A stretch of DNA of 64,000 nucleotides from Virgifigura deserti (GCA_003576685.1 QOZR01000003.1:186001-250000); one strand, 5' to 3'; positions 8,687 through 17,635 are shown, counted from the stretch's first letter. Notes: generated by a model not told the origin, from the letters alone. Translations and numbers: made by a program.

Positions 8687-9251
8687 ATGGGCCGCGAACA
8701 ACGGGTTTTATGGTGTTCTTCGTGGCCGCCTCGGCGGCGGTTCCGGTACTGGCACAGAACGCGGCGAAGACAACCGACGTGGAGATCGTCGGGCATGTCT
8801 ACGAGCCGGCCAAGCTCGAACCGACCGACGAGCCGCCGAGTGGTGCCCCCCACAGGAATGGGCCGAGCAAAGCGAAGAGCCAGTGCGGCTCCATACCGCG
8901 CGTAGCGCGCCGATGCAGATGACCTTCTATACCGGAACGCAGTTCCCGGAGGAATACCGAAACGATGCCTTCCTCGTGATGCGCGGCTCGTGGAACCGCA
9001 AGCCGCCGAGCGGCTATGAGGTTGTGCGCATCGCCTTCCAAGACGGCAAGCCGGTTGCCTTCGAGCCGTTCCTCACCGGCTTTCTGATCGAGCAGGAAGA
9101 CGGCGCCCATGGGATGTTCGGCCGGCCGGTCGGGCTGGCGGCGATGCCGGCCGGATCGCTCCTGGTCGGAGACGATACCAACGGCGTGATCTATCGGATC
9201 GCCTATGGTCAGCCGGACGAGCCCGTCGCCGAGAGAGACAGCGACGAGTAG
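8687..9251 (+). pseudogene. Collapsed glucose/sorbosone dehydrogenase (PQQ-type) gene
   Basis: A ribosome site (AGGGGA) and ATG at 8687 lead into a signal-peptide-like segment that only continues after a frame change (MVFFVAASAAVPVLAQ from 8710, then VEIVGHVYEPAKLEPTDE). At about 8825-8835 the frame shifts again into AEWCPPQEWAEQSEEPVRL and the intact C-terminal blade APMQMTFYTG...FPEEYRNDAFLVMRGSWNR to FGRPVGLA and SDDTNG-like VGDDTNGVIYRIAYG. Full-length family members exceed 400 residues. Here the central beta-propeller is missing, so a large internal deletion has joined the two ends out of frame. The promoter region is still present. Confidence 0.75.
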
Positions 9252-9253
9252 AG

Positions 9254-10162
9254 TCAAACCTGAAAGCGGTCGAAATCTCGGGCGACACTGACCCGAGGGA
9301 ACGCGGCGGCGGCTTCCGCCTCGATATCCGCCAAGCGGTAGCGGCTGGAGATGTGCGTCAGATAGAGCCGCTCGATCCCGGCGGTCCTGGCGAGCCATGC
9401 CGCCTGCCCGATCGTCAGATGGCTGCGCGCCCGGGCCTTGTCGGCATCAGTATCGAGAAAGGTCGACTCGATGACCAGCGCATCGGCATCGCGGACATGA
9501 TCGACCAAATCCTCGACGCTTTCGGTATCACCGATGACCGCGAGCCTCGCGCCCGGTTTTGCCGGGCCCAGCACATCCTCCGGATCGACATGTCGGCCAT
9601 CGGGCAGGGTAACCGGCTCTCCGCCGGCGAGCCGGGCTCGCTCGGGACCGGACGGCACGCCGAGTTCCTCGAGCCGCGCACGAATCAACGGTTGATGCCG
9701 CCGCTCCTCGAAAAGAAAGCCGAAGCAGTCCGGCGCGTGGTGGCGGACGGGGAACGCGGTCACCCGGAGCGCCTCGCTCTCGTAGATCGGGCCGGACAGG
9801 ACCTCGACGAACTCCAGGGCGAGCGGCGGCGGACCGGCAGGCCAGGTCACGTCGAGCAGCAACGTCCGGGCGAGGCGCAGCGCGGCGGCCCCGGCATGAA
9901 TCGTGAGCCGATCCGTCGTTCGCCACAAATTGATCGTCCCCGCCAACCCGCCGAGGCCGAGGAGGTGATCCAGATGGCCGTGGGTCAGCAGCACACGGTC
10001 GAGCCGTCGAAAGCCAATGCCGCTCCTGATGAGCTGGCGCTGAGTCCCCTCGCCGCAATCGACCAGGAAGCGTTCCCCGCCCTGCCGGACCAGCAGTGAC
10101 GAGAGTCCGCGCTCGGCGCTCGGTATGCTCGCCGCCGTGCCGAGAAACGTGACCTCGATCAT
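9254..10162 (-). CDS. rnz: Ribonuclease Z (tRNA 3' endonuclease)
   Basis: This 302-residue protein is a metallo-beta-lactamase-fold nuclease: MIEVTFLGTAASIPSAERG, the zinc motif HGHLDH at residues 61-66, FPVRHHAPDCFGF, and the later histidine-containing LYLTHISSRY. The exosite-containing insertion typical of RNase Z lies between the second and third metal motifs (FEERRHQPLIRARLEELGV). The length fits bacterial RNase Z. The enzyme trims tRNA precursors lacking encoded CCA. It lies 9 bases downstream of a small coiled-coil gene and may be co-transcribed with it. Confidence 0.93.
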   Translation of the reverse strand: MIEVTFLGTAASIPSAERGLSSLLVRQGGERFLVDCGEGTQRQLIRSGIGFRRLDRVLLTHGHLDHLLGLGGLAGTINLWRTTDRLTIHAGAAALRLARTLLLDVTWPAGPPPLALEFVEVLSGPIYESEALRVTAFPVRHHAPDCFGFLFEERRHQPLIRARLEELGVPSGPERARLAGGEPVTLPDGRHVDPEDVLGPAKPGARLAVIGDTESVEDLVDHVRDADALVIESTFLDTDADKARARSHLTIGQAAWLARTAGIERLYLTHISSRYRLADIEAEAAAAFPRVSVARDFDRFQV

Positions 10163-10171
10163 ACCGCCACT

Positions 10172-10342
10172 TCACGGGCGGCCCTGGCTCAGAAGCTTCT
10201 TGATCTCCGTAAGCTCGGCGCGCAGTCCCTCCAGCGCGGCGGCGATCCGCTCAAGGGCTTCCTGCCGATGCTCCTCGGGACCGGCGGGACCCGGATCACG
10301 GAGGTAACCTCCGGGCGGAGGCGGTTGGTCGGTATCAGACAT
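10172..10342 (-). CDS. Small coiled-coil protein
   Basis: The product has 56 residues starting MSDTDQPPPPGGYLRDPG, a proline/glycine-rich head, followed by a helical part with heptad-like spacing (ALERIAAALEGLRAELTEIKKLLS). The start at 10342 is taken because the longer open frame upstream runs antisense into the alcohol dehydrogenase region. The ribosome site is weak (AGGGTAAGAG). No family is recognised; a small oligomeric cytoplasmic protein is likely. A minus-strand stress promoter ends 43 bases upstream. Confidence 0.6.
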   Translation of the reverse strand: MSDTDQPPPPGGYLRDPGPAGPEEHRQEALERIAAALEGLRAELTEIKKLLSQGRP

Positions 10343-10382
10343 CTTACTCTTACCCTGTCGGAAAACACGGGACGATAGGAAC

Positions 10383-10410
10383 GGAACTCTCATTCCGCTG
10401 ATCTTGTTCC
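10383..10410. promoter_or_regulatory. Palindromic, bidirectional EcfG-type promoter (GGAAC-N18-GTTCC)
   Basis: Plus strand: GGAAC (10383-10387), 17 bases, TGTT (10405-10408), 58 bases before the DUF3309 gene. Minus strand: GGAAC (10410-10406), 17 bases, AGTT (10388-10385), 43 bases before the coiled-coil gene. The layout is identical to that at 8603-8630. Confidence 0.65.
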
Positions 10411-10465
10411 AAGGTCTGTGACGCCGGCGGTGAAGGCATTGGATGCAATTGGCTAAAGAGGACTC

Positions 10466-10657
10466 ATGCTGGGCTTCGGTCTCCTCACCATTCTGCTGAT
10501 TCTCTGGTTCGCGATGATTCCGGTCTGGCCCTACAGCCGGCGCTGGGGTTTCTATCCGAGCGGCACCGCGTTCCTCGCGCTGGTCCTGCTGATCCTCATG
10601 ATCTGGTTCGGCGTCCTGACCCTGCGGTTCCCGTGGAAAGCCTATGGCGCCGTTTGA
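10466..10657 (+). CDS. DUF3309-like small membrane protein
   Basis: The 63-residue product has two transmembrane helices ([20 protein letters not shown] and [17 protein letters not shown]) around a loop reading [13 protein letters not shown], which resembles the conserved WPYS-W-Y-PSG loop of DUF3309 proteins. Members are short inner-membrane proteins of unknown function, often stress-induced. AAAGAGGA precedes the ATG. The plus-strand half of the bidirectional promoter lies 58 bases upstream. Confidence 0.75.
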   Translation: MLGFGLLTILLILWFAMIPVWPYSRRWGFYPSGTAFLALVLLILMIWFGVLTLRFPWKAYGAV

Positions 10658-10678
10658 GAGCCGGAGAATATGCCCGCC

Positions 10679-10703
10679 GGAACAAAGTCCGACACCGCCT
10701 GTT
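10679..10703 (+). promoter_or_regulatory. EcfG-type stress promoter for the zinc alcohol dehydrogenase
   Basis: GGAAC (10679-10683), 16 bases, TGTT (10700-10703), in the gap after the DUF3309 gene and 74 bases before the ATG at 10777. Confidence 0.68.
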
Positions 10704-10776
10704 GTCAGGGAAGAGGTGGTCATGCTCGATGAAGGCTTTGCCTCAGGCCGATCCACCCAATAGCCCAGGAGGTTCG

Positions 10777-11949
10777 ATGAAAGCGCTGTGCTGGCACGGA
10801 ACCGGCGACGTCCGGGTGGACACCGTTCCCGATCCCGAGATCCTCAACCCCCGCGATGCCATAGTCAGGGTCACGAGCACCGCGATCTGTGGTTCCGACC
10901 TCCATCTCTATGACGGCTACATCCCGACGATGCGGAGCGGCGATATCCTCGGCCACGAGTTCATGGGCGAGGTGGTCGATGTCGGGAGGGAAAACGGGGC
11001 GCTGAAGAGAGGCGATCGCGTCGTCGTTCCCTTCACCATCTCCTGCGGCCGATGCTTCTTCTGCGAGAAGGATCTGTGGTCACTCTGCGACAACTCGAAC
11101 CCCAACGCCGGGATGGCCGAGACTCTTTACGGCCAATCACCTTCCGGTCTTTTCGGCTACTCGCATCTGCTCGGCGGCTATGCCGGCGGACAGGCTGAGT
11201 ATGTCCGGGTGCCCTTCGCCGACACCGGGCCGATCAAAGTTCCGGAAAGCCTGTCGGACGAGCAGGTATTGTTCCTGTCCGACATCTTCCCGACCGGCTA
11301 CATGGCGGCAGAGAACTGCAATATCCAGCCAGGCGACACCGTTGCCGTCTGGGGCTGCGGCCCGGTTGGCCAGTTCGCCATCAAGAGCGCCTATCTGCTC
11401 GGCGCCGAGCGCGTCATCGCCATCGACCGCGTACCCGAGCGGCTGGAGATGGCCGAGGAGCAAGGGGGCGCGGAGACGATCGATTTCGATGCCGAGGACG
11501 TCCATGATCGGCTCATGCAGATGACCGGCGGGCGTGGTCCCGACGCCTGCATCGACGCAGTCGGCGTCGAGGCGCACGGGACCGGTAGCATCGACGCGAT
11601 CTGGGACAAGGCAAAGGCCTCGATCTATCTCGCCACCGATCGCCCGCATGTGCTGCGCCAAGCGATTCTGGCCTGCCGCAAGGGCGGCACGGTATCGGTT
11701 CCCGGCGTCTATGGCGGGTTCCTCGACAAAGTCCCATTCGGGGCCGCCTTCGCCAAGGGGTTGACGCTGAAGACGGGACAGACGCACATGCACAAATATA
11801 TGAAACCGCTGCTTAAACGGATCGAGAAGGGCGAGATCGATCCCTCCTTCGTGATCACGCACCGGCTGCGGCTCGACGACGCGCCGGCCGGCTACCGGAC
11901 CTTCCGCGAGAAGCAGGACCACTGCATCAAGATCGTGATGCAGCCTTAA
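10777..11949 (+). CDS. Zinc-dependent alcohol dehydrogenase, formaldehyde-dehydrogenase-like
   Basis: From the ATG at 10777, preceded by AGGAGG, the product has 390 residues. Catalytic zinc ligands are Cys38 (ICGSDLH) and His60-Glu61 (GHEFMG). Structural zinc cysteines are 90, 93, 96 and 104 ([15 protein letters not shown]). The NAD(P) fold motif is [10 protein letters not shown]. Length and the long insertion after the zinc lobe match the glutathione-independent formaldehyde dehydrogenase branch, which oxidises aldehydes or alcohols with NAD; the true substrate is not predictable. An exact stress promoter suggests a detoxifying role. Confidence 0.88.
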   Translation: MKALCWHGTGDVRVDTVPDPEILNPRDAIVRVTSTAICGSDLHLYDGYIPTMRSGDILGHEFMGEVVDVGRENGALKRGDRVVVPFTISCGRCFFCEKDLWSLCDNSNPNAGMAETLYGQSPSGLFGYSHLLGGYAGGQAEYVRVPFADTGPIKVPESLSDEQVLFLSDIFPTGYMAAENCNIQPGDTVAVWGCGPVGQFAIKSAYLLGAERVIAIDRVPERLEMAEEQGGAETIDFDAEDVHDRLMQMTGGRGPDACIDAVGVEAHGTGSIDAIWDKAKASIYLATDRPHVLRQAILACRKGGTVSVPGVYGGFLDKVPFGAAFAKGLTLKTGQTHMHKYMKPLLKRIEKGEIDPSFVITHRLRLDDAPAGYRTFREKQDHCIKIVMQP

Positions 11950-11956
11950 GGCTGGC

Positions 11957-12727
11957 TTACCAGCGGCCGGAGGGCTGCCCCTCGGTCGTGGGAATCTCGC
12001 CGGCTTCCATGAGCTGCTTGAGATGACGCAGATCGTCATGCGCCTGCTGTCCGGGCTCTTCCCGGAACAGCATGGCGACGCCCCGGCCGAGTGGGCCCAT
12101 CGGCGGTTCGTAGCTCAACCGCACACGAATTTCGGTTCCTCGATCGCCCGGTGCGTCGCGAAACTCCACGACGCCGGTGTTCCGGATGTCCCCACCCTCG
12201 ATCGAACGCCAGGCGATTCGCTCGTTCTCCCGCTCGTCCTCGATCTCGGCGTCCCATTCGACCTTGCGGCCAGCAGGCGCCCTCACGACCCAGTGGGAGC
12301 GTCGGTCCGACAGCGGGTCGATCCGTTCGATATGCGTCATGAAGCGCGGCAGGTTCTCGAAGTTCCGATAGAAGCGGTAAAGTTCGTCGCGCGGCCGCTT
12401 GATCGTGATGGACCGCTCGATATTGACCGCGCTGGACCAGCCGCGTTGATCGGCAATCTGCCGCTCCTCCGCATCGGGCGCGAGGCCGAGCGCCTGATAG
12501 GCGAACGAATGCCCGGTCGCGCCGCGCACCGCCAGCCACCCGCCAAGCGCCATCAGGCCGGTGCCAAGAGCGCCGCGGCGGCGCCAGCCGAGATAGACGA
12601 GCGCCCCCGCCCCCAGCAGCGACGCCAAGCGTTCCGCCCCGCCCATATTGACGTCCCAGAGCCCATTGGAGCGACGCGCGTACCGCGGCACCGGCGCGCC
12701 GCGGTTCGCGGCTGTCGTGACGGCCAT
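11957..12727 (-). CDS. SRPBCC (polyketide cyclase/dehydrase-like) protein with N-terminal membrane segment
   Basis: From the ATG at 12727, with GGAGG upstream, the product has 256 residues. Residues 30-80 form a DUF2892-like region with two short hydrophobic helices (ERLASLLGAGALVYLGW, ALGTGLMALGGWLAV). Residues 105-240 form a START/SRPBCC lipid- or ligand-binding fold (VNIERSITIKRPRDELYRFYRNFENLPRFM, HWVVRAPAGRKVEWDAEIEDE). Such proteins are common in stress-regulated loci, with unknown ligands. It lies 58 bases after the Mut7-C gene on the same strand. Its end is seven bases from the alcohol dehydrogenase end (convergent). Confidence 0.82.
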   Translation of the reverse strand: MAVTTAANRGAPVPRYARRSNGLWDVNMGGAERLASLLGAGALVYLGWRRRGALGTGLMALGGWLAVRGATGHSFAYQALGLAPDAEERQIADQRGWSSAVNIERSITIKRPRDELYRFYRNFENLPRFMTHIERIDPLSDRRSHWVVRAPAGRKVEWDAEIEDERENERIAWRSIEGGDIRNTGVVEFRDAPGDRGTEIRVRLSYEPPMGPLGRGVAMLFREEPGQQAHDDLRHLKQLMEAGEIPTTEGQPSGRW

Positions 12728-12785
12728 TCCCTGTTCCTCCATCAATGTCTCTTGGCCTTAACACCGGGAGCCGGGAAGCGTTGCG

Positions 12786-13286
12786 TCACATTTGACGGGT
12801 TTCGTCGATCGTCTCCACGAAGTCGCTGTTCCGCCACCGTTCGAGCCTGTGGCGCATGCGGCGGACATGCCCGCCCGGCCAATAAAGCTTTCGGCATTGC
12901 GGGCAGCAGCGGAGATCGCCGCCTGTCGCGCGCGAGGTTTCCGGCACGGATTGCCAAAGCTCCGGCGAGACCGGCAGGAGCGGCATGTTGCAGTCGAGGC
13001 ACCGGGTGAAGGGCCGGTATAGCCAATCGATCGCCCGCCGTTCTGTCAGCTCGGCCGCGCAGGCCTCGATCGTGCCGGCGCGGAGCAGAAGGACGCGGCC
13101 GGGCGCCTCGCGGAACTCGCCCAGCTTCCGGTCGCGCGTGACGACCAGCCGATTCTCAGCGACCGCCTGGGCGAGAAGCGCGCGATCACTTGCCGCCCCG
13201 CTAGCAATGGCGGTGTCGTAGCCAGCCGCCCGCAACCACCGGCCAAGGCGGATCAGCATGTGGTCGCAGAGAAACATGGAAGCCAT
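12786..13286 (-). CDS. Mut7-C family protein: PIN-like RNase fold with zinc ribbon
   Basis: The product has 166 residues. The N-terminal part (FLCDHMLIRLGRWLRAAGYD, then LVVTRDRKLGEF) is the PIN-like nuclease fold of Mut7-C proteins, with the early Asp and the RDRKL Asp as likely metal ligands. A zinc ribbon follows, with two cysteine pairs (RCLDCNMPLLP and CCPQCRKLYWPGGH). Family members are predicted single-strand RNases; targets are unknown. An ATG at 13277 (MFLCD) is an alternative start. It is the first gene of a likely pair with the SRPBCC gene. Confidence 0.85.
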   Translation of the reverse strand: MASMFLCDHMLIRLGRWLRAAGYDTAIASGAASDRALLAQAVAENRLVVTRDRKLGEFREAPGRVLLLRAGTIEACAAELTERRAIDWLYRPFTRCLDCNMPLLPVSPELWQSVPETSRATGGDLRCCPQCRKLYWPGGHVRRMRHRLERWRNSDFVETIDETRQM

Positions 13287-13331
13287 ATCGAACTATACAG
13301 CCTCCGGGTCCAGATGGTCCGATGCGCCGGG

Positions 13332-13367
13332 CCCGATGAACCGCAACGGCCCGATGAACCGCAACGG
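13332..13367 (+). repeat. Perfect 18-base tandem duplication next to a stress promoter
   Basis: The unit CCCGATGAACCGCAACGG occurs at 13332-13349 and again, without a gap, at 13350-13367. The end of the second copy supplies the GG of the GGAAC box at 13366-13370, so the duplication abuts the glgX promoter. Confidence 0.8.
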
Positions 13368-13391
13368 AACGTCTCAGGCAGTGCAAATGTT
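13366..13391 (+). promoter_or_regulatory. EcfG-type stress promoter for glgX
   Basis: GGAAC (13366-13370), 17 bases, TGTT (13388-13391), 69 bases before the glgX ATG. The -35 box begins in the last two bases of the 18-base tandem duplication. Confidence 0.68.
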
Positions 13392-13459
13392 CATAGTCGG
13401 CGTTCCCTGCCGGCTCATCTCACGGCAAACGCGCGACATTACGAATTGGAGAGAAACTG

Positions 13460-15706
13460 ATGAGCGCCAAGCCGAGCAAGCCTGAAACTCTCCGCCCGTC
13501 CCGCCTTCGCGAGGGGCTCCCGGTGCCGCTGGGCGCCACCTGGGACGGGCTGGGCGTCAATTTCGCCCTGTTCTCGGCGCATGCGACGAAGGTCGAGCTG
13601 TGCCTGTTCGACAATGACGGCCGGCGCGAACTGGAGCGGATCGAGCTGCCCGAATATACCGACGAGGTCTGGCACGGCTATCTGCCGGAGGCACGGCCCG
13701 GCACCGTTTACGCCTATCGCGTCCATGGCCCGTACGAACCGGCGGCGGGGCACCGTTTCAACTCCAACAAGCTGCTGCTCGACCCCTATGCGAAGGCGCT
13801 GGTCGGCGGGTTGCGCTGGTCGGACGCGCTGTTCGGCTATCGGATCGGGTCCTCGCGGGAGGACCTGTCCTTCGATCGTCGGGACAGCGCCGCCTGCATG
13901 CCGAAATGCCGAGTCGTCGACCCGGCCTTCACCTGGGGCACCGTTCAATCCCCGCGCATCCCCTGGGAGCGCACGATCTTCTACGAGACGCATGTGCGCG
14001 GCTACACCATGCTCCATCCCGCCGTGCCGCAGCAACTCCGCGGCACCTTTTCCGGCCTCGGCCATTATGAGGTGGTCGATTACATCAAGGCGCTGGGGAT
14101 CACCTCGATCGAGCTGCTTCCTATTCACGCCTTTATCGACGATCGGCATCTGCTGGAACGCGGGCTTCGGAACTTCTGGGGCTACAACTCGATCGGCTTT
14201 TTCGCCCCCGATCCGCGCTATATGGCGACACCCTTCCTGAACGAGTTCAAGGAGATGGTCGCCCATTTCCACGAGGCCGGCATCGAGGTGATCCTCGACG
14301 TCGTCTACAATCATACGGCCGAGGGCAACGAGAGAGGACCGACCCTGTCCTTCAAGGGGATCGACAATGCCTCCTATTACCGGCTGATGCCGGACAATCC
14401 GCGCTATTACATCAACGACACGGGCACGGGAAACACGCTGAATCTCAGCCACCCGCGTGTGCTGCAGATGGTCACCGACTCCTTGCGTTATTGGGCGACC
14501 GAGATGCGGGTCGACGGCTTCCGGTTCGATCTGGCGACCATTCTCGCGCGCGAGCCTTATGGGTTCGACGAGGGCGGCGGCTTCCTCGACAGCTGTCGCC
14601 AGGATCCCATCCTGTCGCGCGTGAAGCTGATCGCCGAGCCTTGGGATATCGGCCCCGGGGGCTACCAGGTCGGCAAGTTCCCGCCCGGCTGGGCCGAGTG
14701 GAACGATCGCTATCGCGACACGGTGCGCGCCTACTGGAAGGGTGACGAAGGCAAGATGGCGGAGCTGGCCTCACGAATGGCCGGCTCCGGCGACTTTTTC
14801 AACCGGCGCGGCCGGCGTCCGTGGGCGAGCGTCAATTTCATCACCGCGCATGATGGCTTCACCCTGCATGATCTTGTCTCCTACAACGACAAGCACAACG
14901 AGGCCAACGGCGAGGACAACCGCGACGGCCACTCCAGCAATCACAGCTGGAACCACGGCGTGGAGGGTCCGACCGACGACCCAGAGATCAACGCGCTGCG
15001 CGAACGGCAGAAGCGCAACATGCTGTCGACGCTGTTGCTCTCCCAGGGAACGCCGATGATCCTGGCCGGCGACGAATTCGGCCGCACCCAGTCGGGCAAC
15101 AACAACAGCTATGCCCAGGATAACGAGATCAGCTGGGTCAAATGGGAGGATATAGACGACGACGACCGGGACCTGATCACCTTCACGCAACGGCTCATCG
15201 CCCTGCGCCGCGCACTGCCGCTGCTACGGCGGGGCCGCTTCTTCACCGGCGAACACAATACCGAGCTCGACGTGAAGGACGTTACCTGGCTGACGCCGGC
15301 CGGCCTCGAGATGCAGACCGAGCAATGGAACGATCCGCAGGCGCGCTGTCTCGGCATGCTCCTGGATGGCCGCGCCCAGGCGACCGGCATCCGGCGGCCC
15401 GCGGCGGATACGACTCTGCTGCTCGTCGTCAACGCACACCACGATGTCGTGCCGTTCACGCTGCCGGAAGTGGCGGGCGGCGGCGAGTGGCTATGCCTGA
15501 TCGATACGAATCTGCCGGAGCAGACCCAGCCACCCGGATTTTCGACGGGCGACGCCTATCAGGCAGCAGGGCGCTCGCTATTGCTGCTCGAGCTGAAGCC
15601 GGAGGGCCGGTCACAGCGGCCGATTCGCGCCGCCACCGAGGCGATCAAGGAGGTCGCGGATGAGCCGGCAACCTCGGAGCTCGCGATCGAGCCCACCGGG
15701 CCCTGA
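13460..15706 (+). CDS. glgX: Glycogen debranching enzyme
   Basis: The 748-residue protein has an N-terminal CBM48-type beta-sandwich (PLGATWDGLGVNFALFSAHA) and a GH13 barrel. The catalytic residues are the nucleophile Asp in VDGFRFDLA (about 357), the acid Glu in IAEPWD (about 392) and the transition-state Asp in FITAHDGFTLHD (about 465). The sequence order and length match bacterial GlgX isoamylase-type enzymes, which cut alpha-1,6 branches from phosphorylase-limited glycogen. The C-terminal 35 residues are a non-conserved tail. A GAGAGAAAC site precedes the ATG. Together with treZ it points to glucan and trehalose turnover under stress. Confidence 0.94.
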   Translation: MSAKPSKPETLRPSRLREGLPVPLGATWDGLGVNFALFSAHATKVELCLFDNDGRRELERIELPEYTDEVWHGYLPEARPGTVYAYRVHGPYEPAAGHRFNSNKLLLDPYAKALVGGLRWSDALFGYRIGSSREDLSFDRRDSAACMPKCRVVDPAFTWGTVQSPRIPWERTIFYETHVRGYTMLHPAVPQQLRGTFSGLGHYEVVDYIKALGITSIELLPIHAFIDDRHLLERGLRNFWGYNSIGFFAPDPRYMATPFLNEFKEMVAHFHEAGIEVILDVVYNHTAEGNERGPTLSFKGIDNASYYRLMPDNPRYYINDTGTGNTLNLSHPRVLQMVTDSLRYWATEMRVDGFRFDLATILAREPYGFDEGGGFLDSCRQDPILSRVKLIAEPWDIGPGGYQVGKFPPGWAEWNDRYRDTVRAYWKGDEGKMAELASRMAGSGDFFNRRGRRPWASVNFITAHDGFTLHDLVSYNDKHNEANGEDNRDGHSSNHSWNHGVEGPTDDPEINALRERQKRNMLSTLLLSQGTPMILAGDEFGRTQSGNNNSYAQDNEISWVKWEDIDDDDRDLITFTQRLIALRRALPLLRRGRFFTGEHNTELDVKDVTWLTPAGLEMQTEQWNDPQARCLGMLLDGRAQATGIRRPAADTTLLLVVNAHHDVVPFTLPEVAGGGEWLCLIDTNLPEQTQPPGFSTGDAYQAAGRSLLLLELKPEGRSQRPIRAATEAIKEVADEPATSELAIEPTGP

Positions 15707-15730
15707 CCCGGAACGGCGCTTTGCCGATCG

Positions 15731-17635
15731 TCAGACCGCAGATGAGCTTGGTACGTCGCCTGGCGCAGCGGTCTTCACCTCGGTTTCGACCTGCCTCACC
15801 CCCTGACGCAGAGAGGTCGCGAGCAGATCCGCCCCCATGGCCGCGATAACCTCCTGCGGTTCACCATCGGAAAGCTCGGCGTTCCAGAGTCCGACCATGA
15901 GCCGGACGTTCGGTCCGAAATGCTGGCGCAGGCGACGGATCAGCCGCCGGGCGTGCTGCACGGCCGCGGGATTGACATAGGAGAGACAGATCAGCGTGAC
16001 ACCGTCGCGCTCCAGCCGGGACAGCTTGCGGATGGAGACGACGTCGTTCGGCAGAACCTTGGCGCTTAGGCCGCGGCGCGCGAGCAGGTGTGCAAGCATC
16101 GCCGCGGCCGCCTCATCCAGACAGTTGCGCGCACCGATGCACAGGATGGGTGTCTCCTCGGAGGGCCGATCCACCGCCGCCGCCCCGTCATCCGTCGGAC
16201 CTTCCGCCGTGATCTCTTCTTCCGCCAAGTAGTCGATCACCTCGAGGGCGTCCTCGGACACGCCGCGCACGGCCTCGCGATCCAGGCCGCCCCGCAGCCG
16301 ATCCTGATCGGCGAAGCCCAGGGCGGGCACGATCACGGCGTCATAGACGTCGGCGAGCGGCTTGTCCTCGATGTACTCCTCAGCGAGTTCGGCCGCCTCG
16401 TCCGGATCGCGGGCCAGCATGCGCTGGTAGAACTTCACCTCGGCTGGCAGCGCCGGCTCATTGCCCAGCAGCACGTCGAAGAACTGGAGTTGCGGGACAT
16501 GATGCCCGAGCACGACCAGACAGACCGTGAGCGGGGTAGCCAGAAGCAGGCCGATCGGTCCCCAAAGCATCGTCCAGAAGACGGCCGCGACGATGACCGC
16601 GACCGGTGACAGGCCGGTGCTCGAGCCATAGAGCCAGGGCTCGAGCACGTTGTTGCTGAACAGCTCCAGCATCAGGAACAACCCGATGGTCAGCAGCGGC
16701 ATCGTCCAGCCGGAGTCGACGGCGAAGGACAGGGCGATCGGGAACAGGGCCGCGATCGCCGGACCGAGATAGGGAACGAAGCGGAGGACGGTCGCCAGCA
16801 ATCCCCACAGAATCGGGTTGGGCACGCCGATCAGGTACAGCCCGACTCCGACGGGAATGCCATAGAGAATGTTGATGATCAGCTGCATCAGGAGATAGCG
16901 GCTGATCCGCTGCCCGGCATCGTCCATCGCCTCGGTCGTGCGGCGAACGTCGTGGGAGCCCACCAACCGGATGAGACGGTCCCGCAGATCCTCGCGCTGC
17001 AGCAGCATGAAGATGACGAAGACCAGCACGAGCCCGCCTGTCGTCAGTGGCCCGATGAGCGGACCGGTAACGTCCTGCAGCGCCTGGAGCGGCGGCGGCT
17101 CCGGTTCACGGACTTCGACCGGGACCGCTTCAACCACATCGAGCCGTCCCTCAGGCGTGGCCCGTCCGACCGTGCCCTCGACCGGGTCTTCCGTCGCCTC
17201 CTTGAGCTCCTGGTTGAGGTCCCGCAGCATCTCCGAGGTGCGCTCGACGACACCGCCGTCAGGAGCCGCCGCCTTCACGGAGCGGATCTTATTCCGGATG
17301 TTGTACTCGTAAGTCGGCAGATTGTCGGCCAGATCGACAATCTGAATGGCGACGACCGAGCCGAAGCCGATCAGCAGCGCAAACAAGAGCAGAACGACGG
17401 CGAGGACCGAAGGCACGCGCCCCAGCCCCCATTTGCGCAGACGGATCACGAACGGGGCGAGCGCAAAGCTGACCAGGATCGCAAGGGCAAGCGGGACCAG
17501 GATTTCCTGACCGAAATAGAGCGCCGCCACGATCATCGCGATGATCGCGACCATCACGGTCGGCGAGAATGCGGCCTTCGTCGGACTGACCCGGGCTGGT
17601 GGCATCCGCAGAGTCGACGTCAGGTCTCTAGCCAT
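15731..17635 (-). CDS. AI-2E family permease with C-terminal Rossmann-like domain
   Basis: From the ATG at 17635 (GGGAG upstream) the product has 634 residues, against about 350-380 for ordinary family members. Residues 20-395 are the permease part, with paired N-terminal helices, a long periplasmic loop and VLRFVPYLGPAIAALFPIALSFA. Residues 395-475 are a charged linker. Residues 500-625 (ILCIGARNCLDEAAAAMLAHLLARRG, then TLICLSYVNPAAVQHARRLIRRL and VRLMVGLWN) look like a flavodoxin/B12-binding-like Rossmann fold, but no DxHxxG cobalamin motif is present. This suggests a soluble regulatory or sensor domain on the transporter. A near-consensus stress promoter lies 33 bases upstream. Confidence 0.83.
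   Translation of the reverse strand: MARDLTSTLRMPPARVSPTKAAFSPTVMVAIIAMIVAALYFGQEILVPLALAILVSFALAPFVIRLRKWGLGRVPSVLAVVLLLFALLIGFGSVVAIQIVDLADNLPTYEYNIRNKIRSVKAAAPDGGVVERTSEMLRDLNQELKEATEDPVEGTVGRATPEGRLDVVEAVPVEVREPEPPPLQALQDVTGPLIGPLTTGGLVLVFVIFMLLQREDLRDRLIRLVGSHDVRRTTEAMDDAGQRISRYLLMQLIINILYGIPVGVGLYLIGVPNPILWGLLATVLRFVPYLGPAIAALFPIALSFAVDSGWTMPLLTIGLFLMLELFSNNVLEPWLYGSSTGLSPVAVIVAAVFWTMLWGPIGLLLATPLTVCLVVLGHHVPQLQFFDVLLGNEPALPAEVKFYQRMLARDPDEAAELAEEYIEDKPLADVYDAVIVPALGFADQDRLRGGLDREAVRGVSEDALEVIDYLAEEEITAEGPTDDGAAAVDRPSEETPILCIGARNCLDEAAAAMLAHLLARRGLSAKVLPNDVVSIRKLSRLERDGVTLICLSYVNPAAVQHARRLIRRLRQHFGPNVRLMVGLWNAELSDGEPQEVIAAMGADLLATSLRQGVRQVETEVKTAAPGDVPSSSAV

Noticed and set aside
13385..13406. 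A minus-strand stress promoter for the Mut7-C gene (GTTCC at 13402-13406)
   Set aside because: No NGTT at 16 or 17 bases; the -10 position reads GCAC or TGCA.
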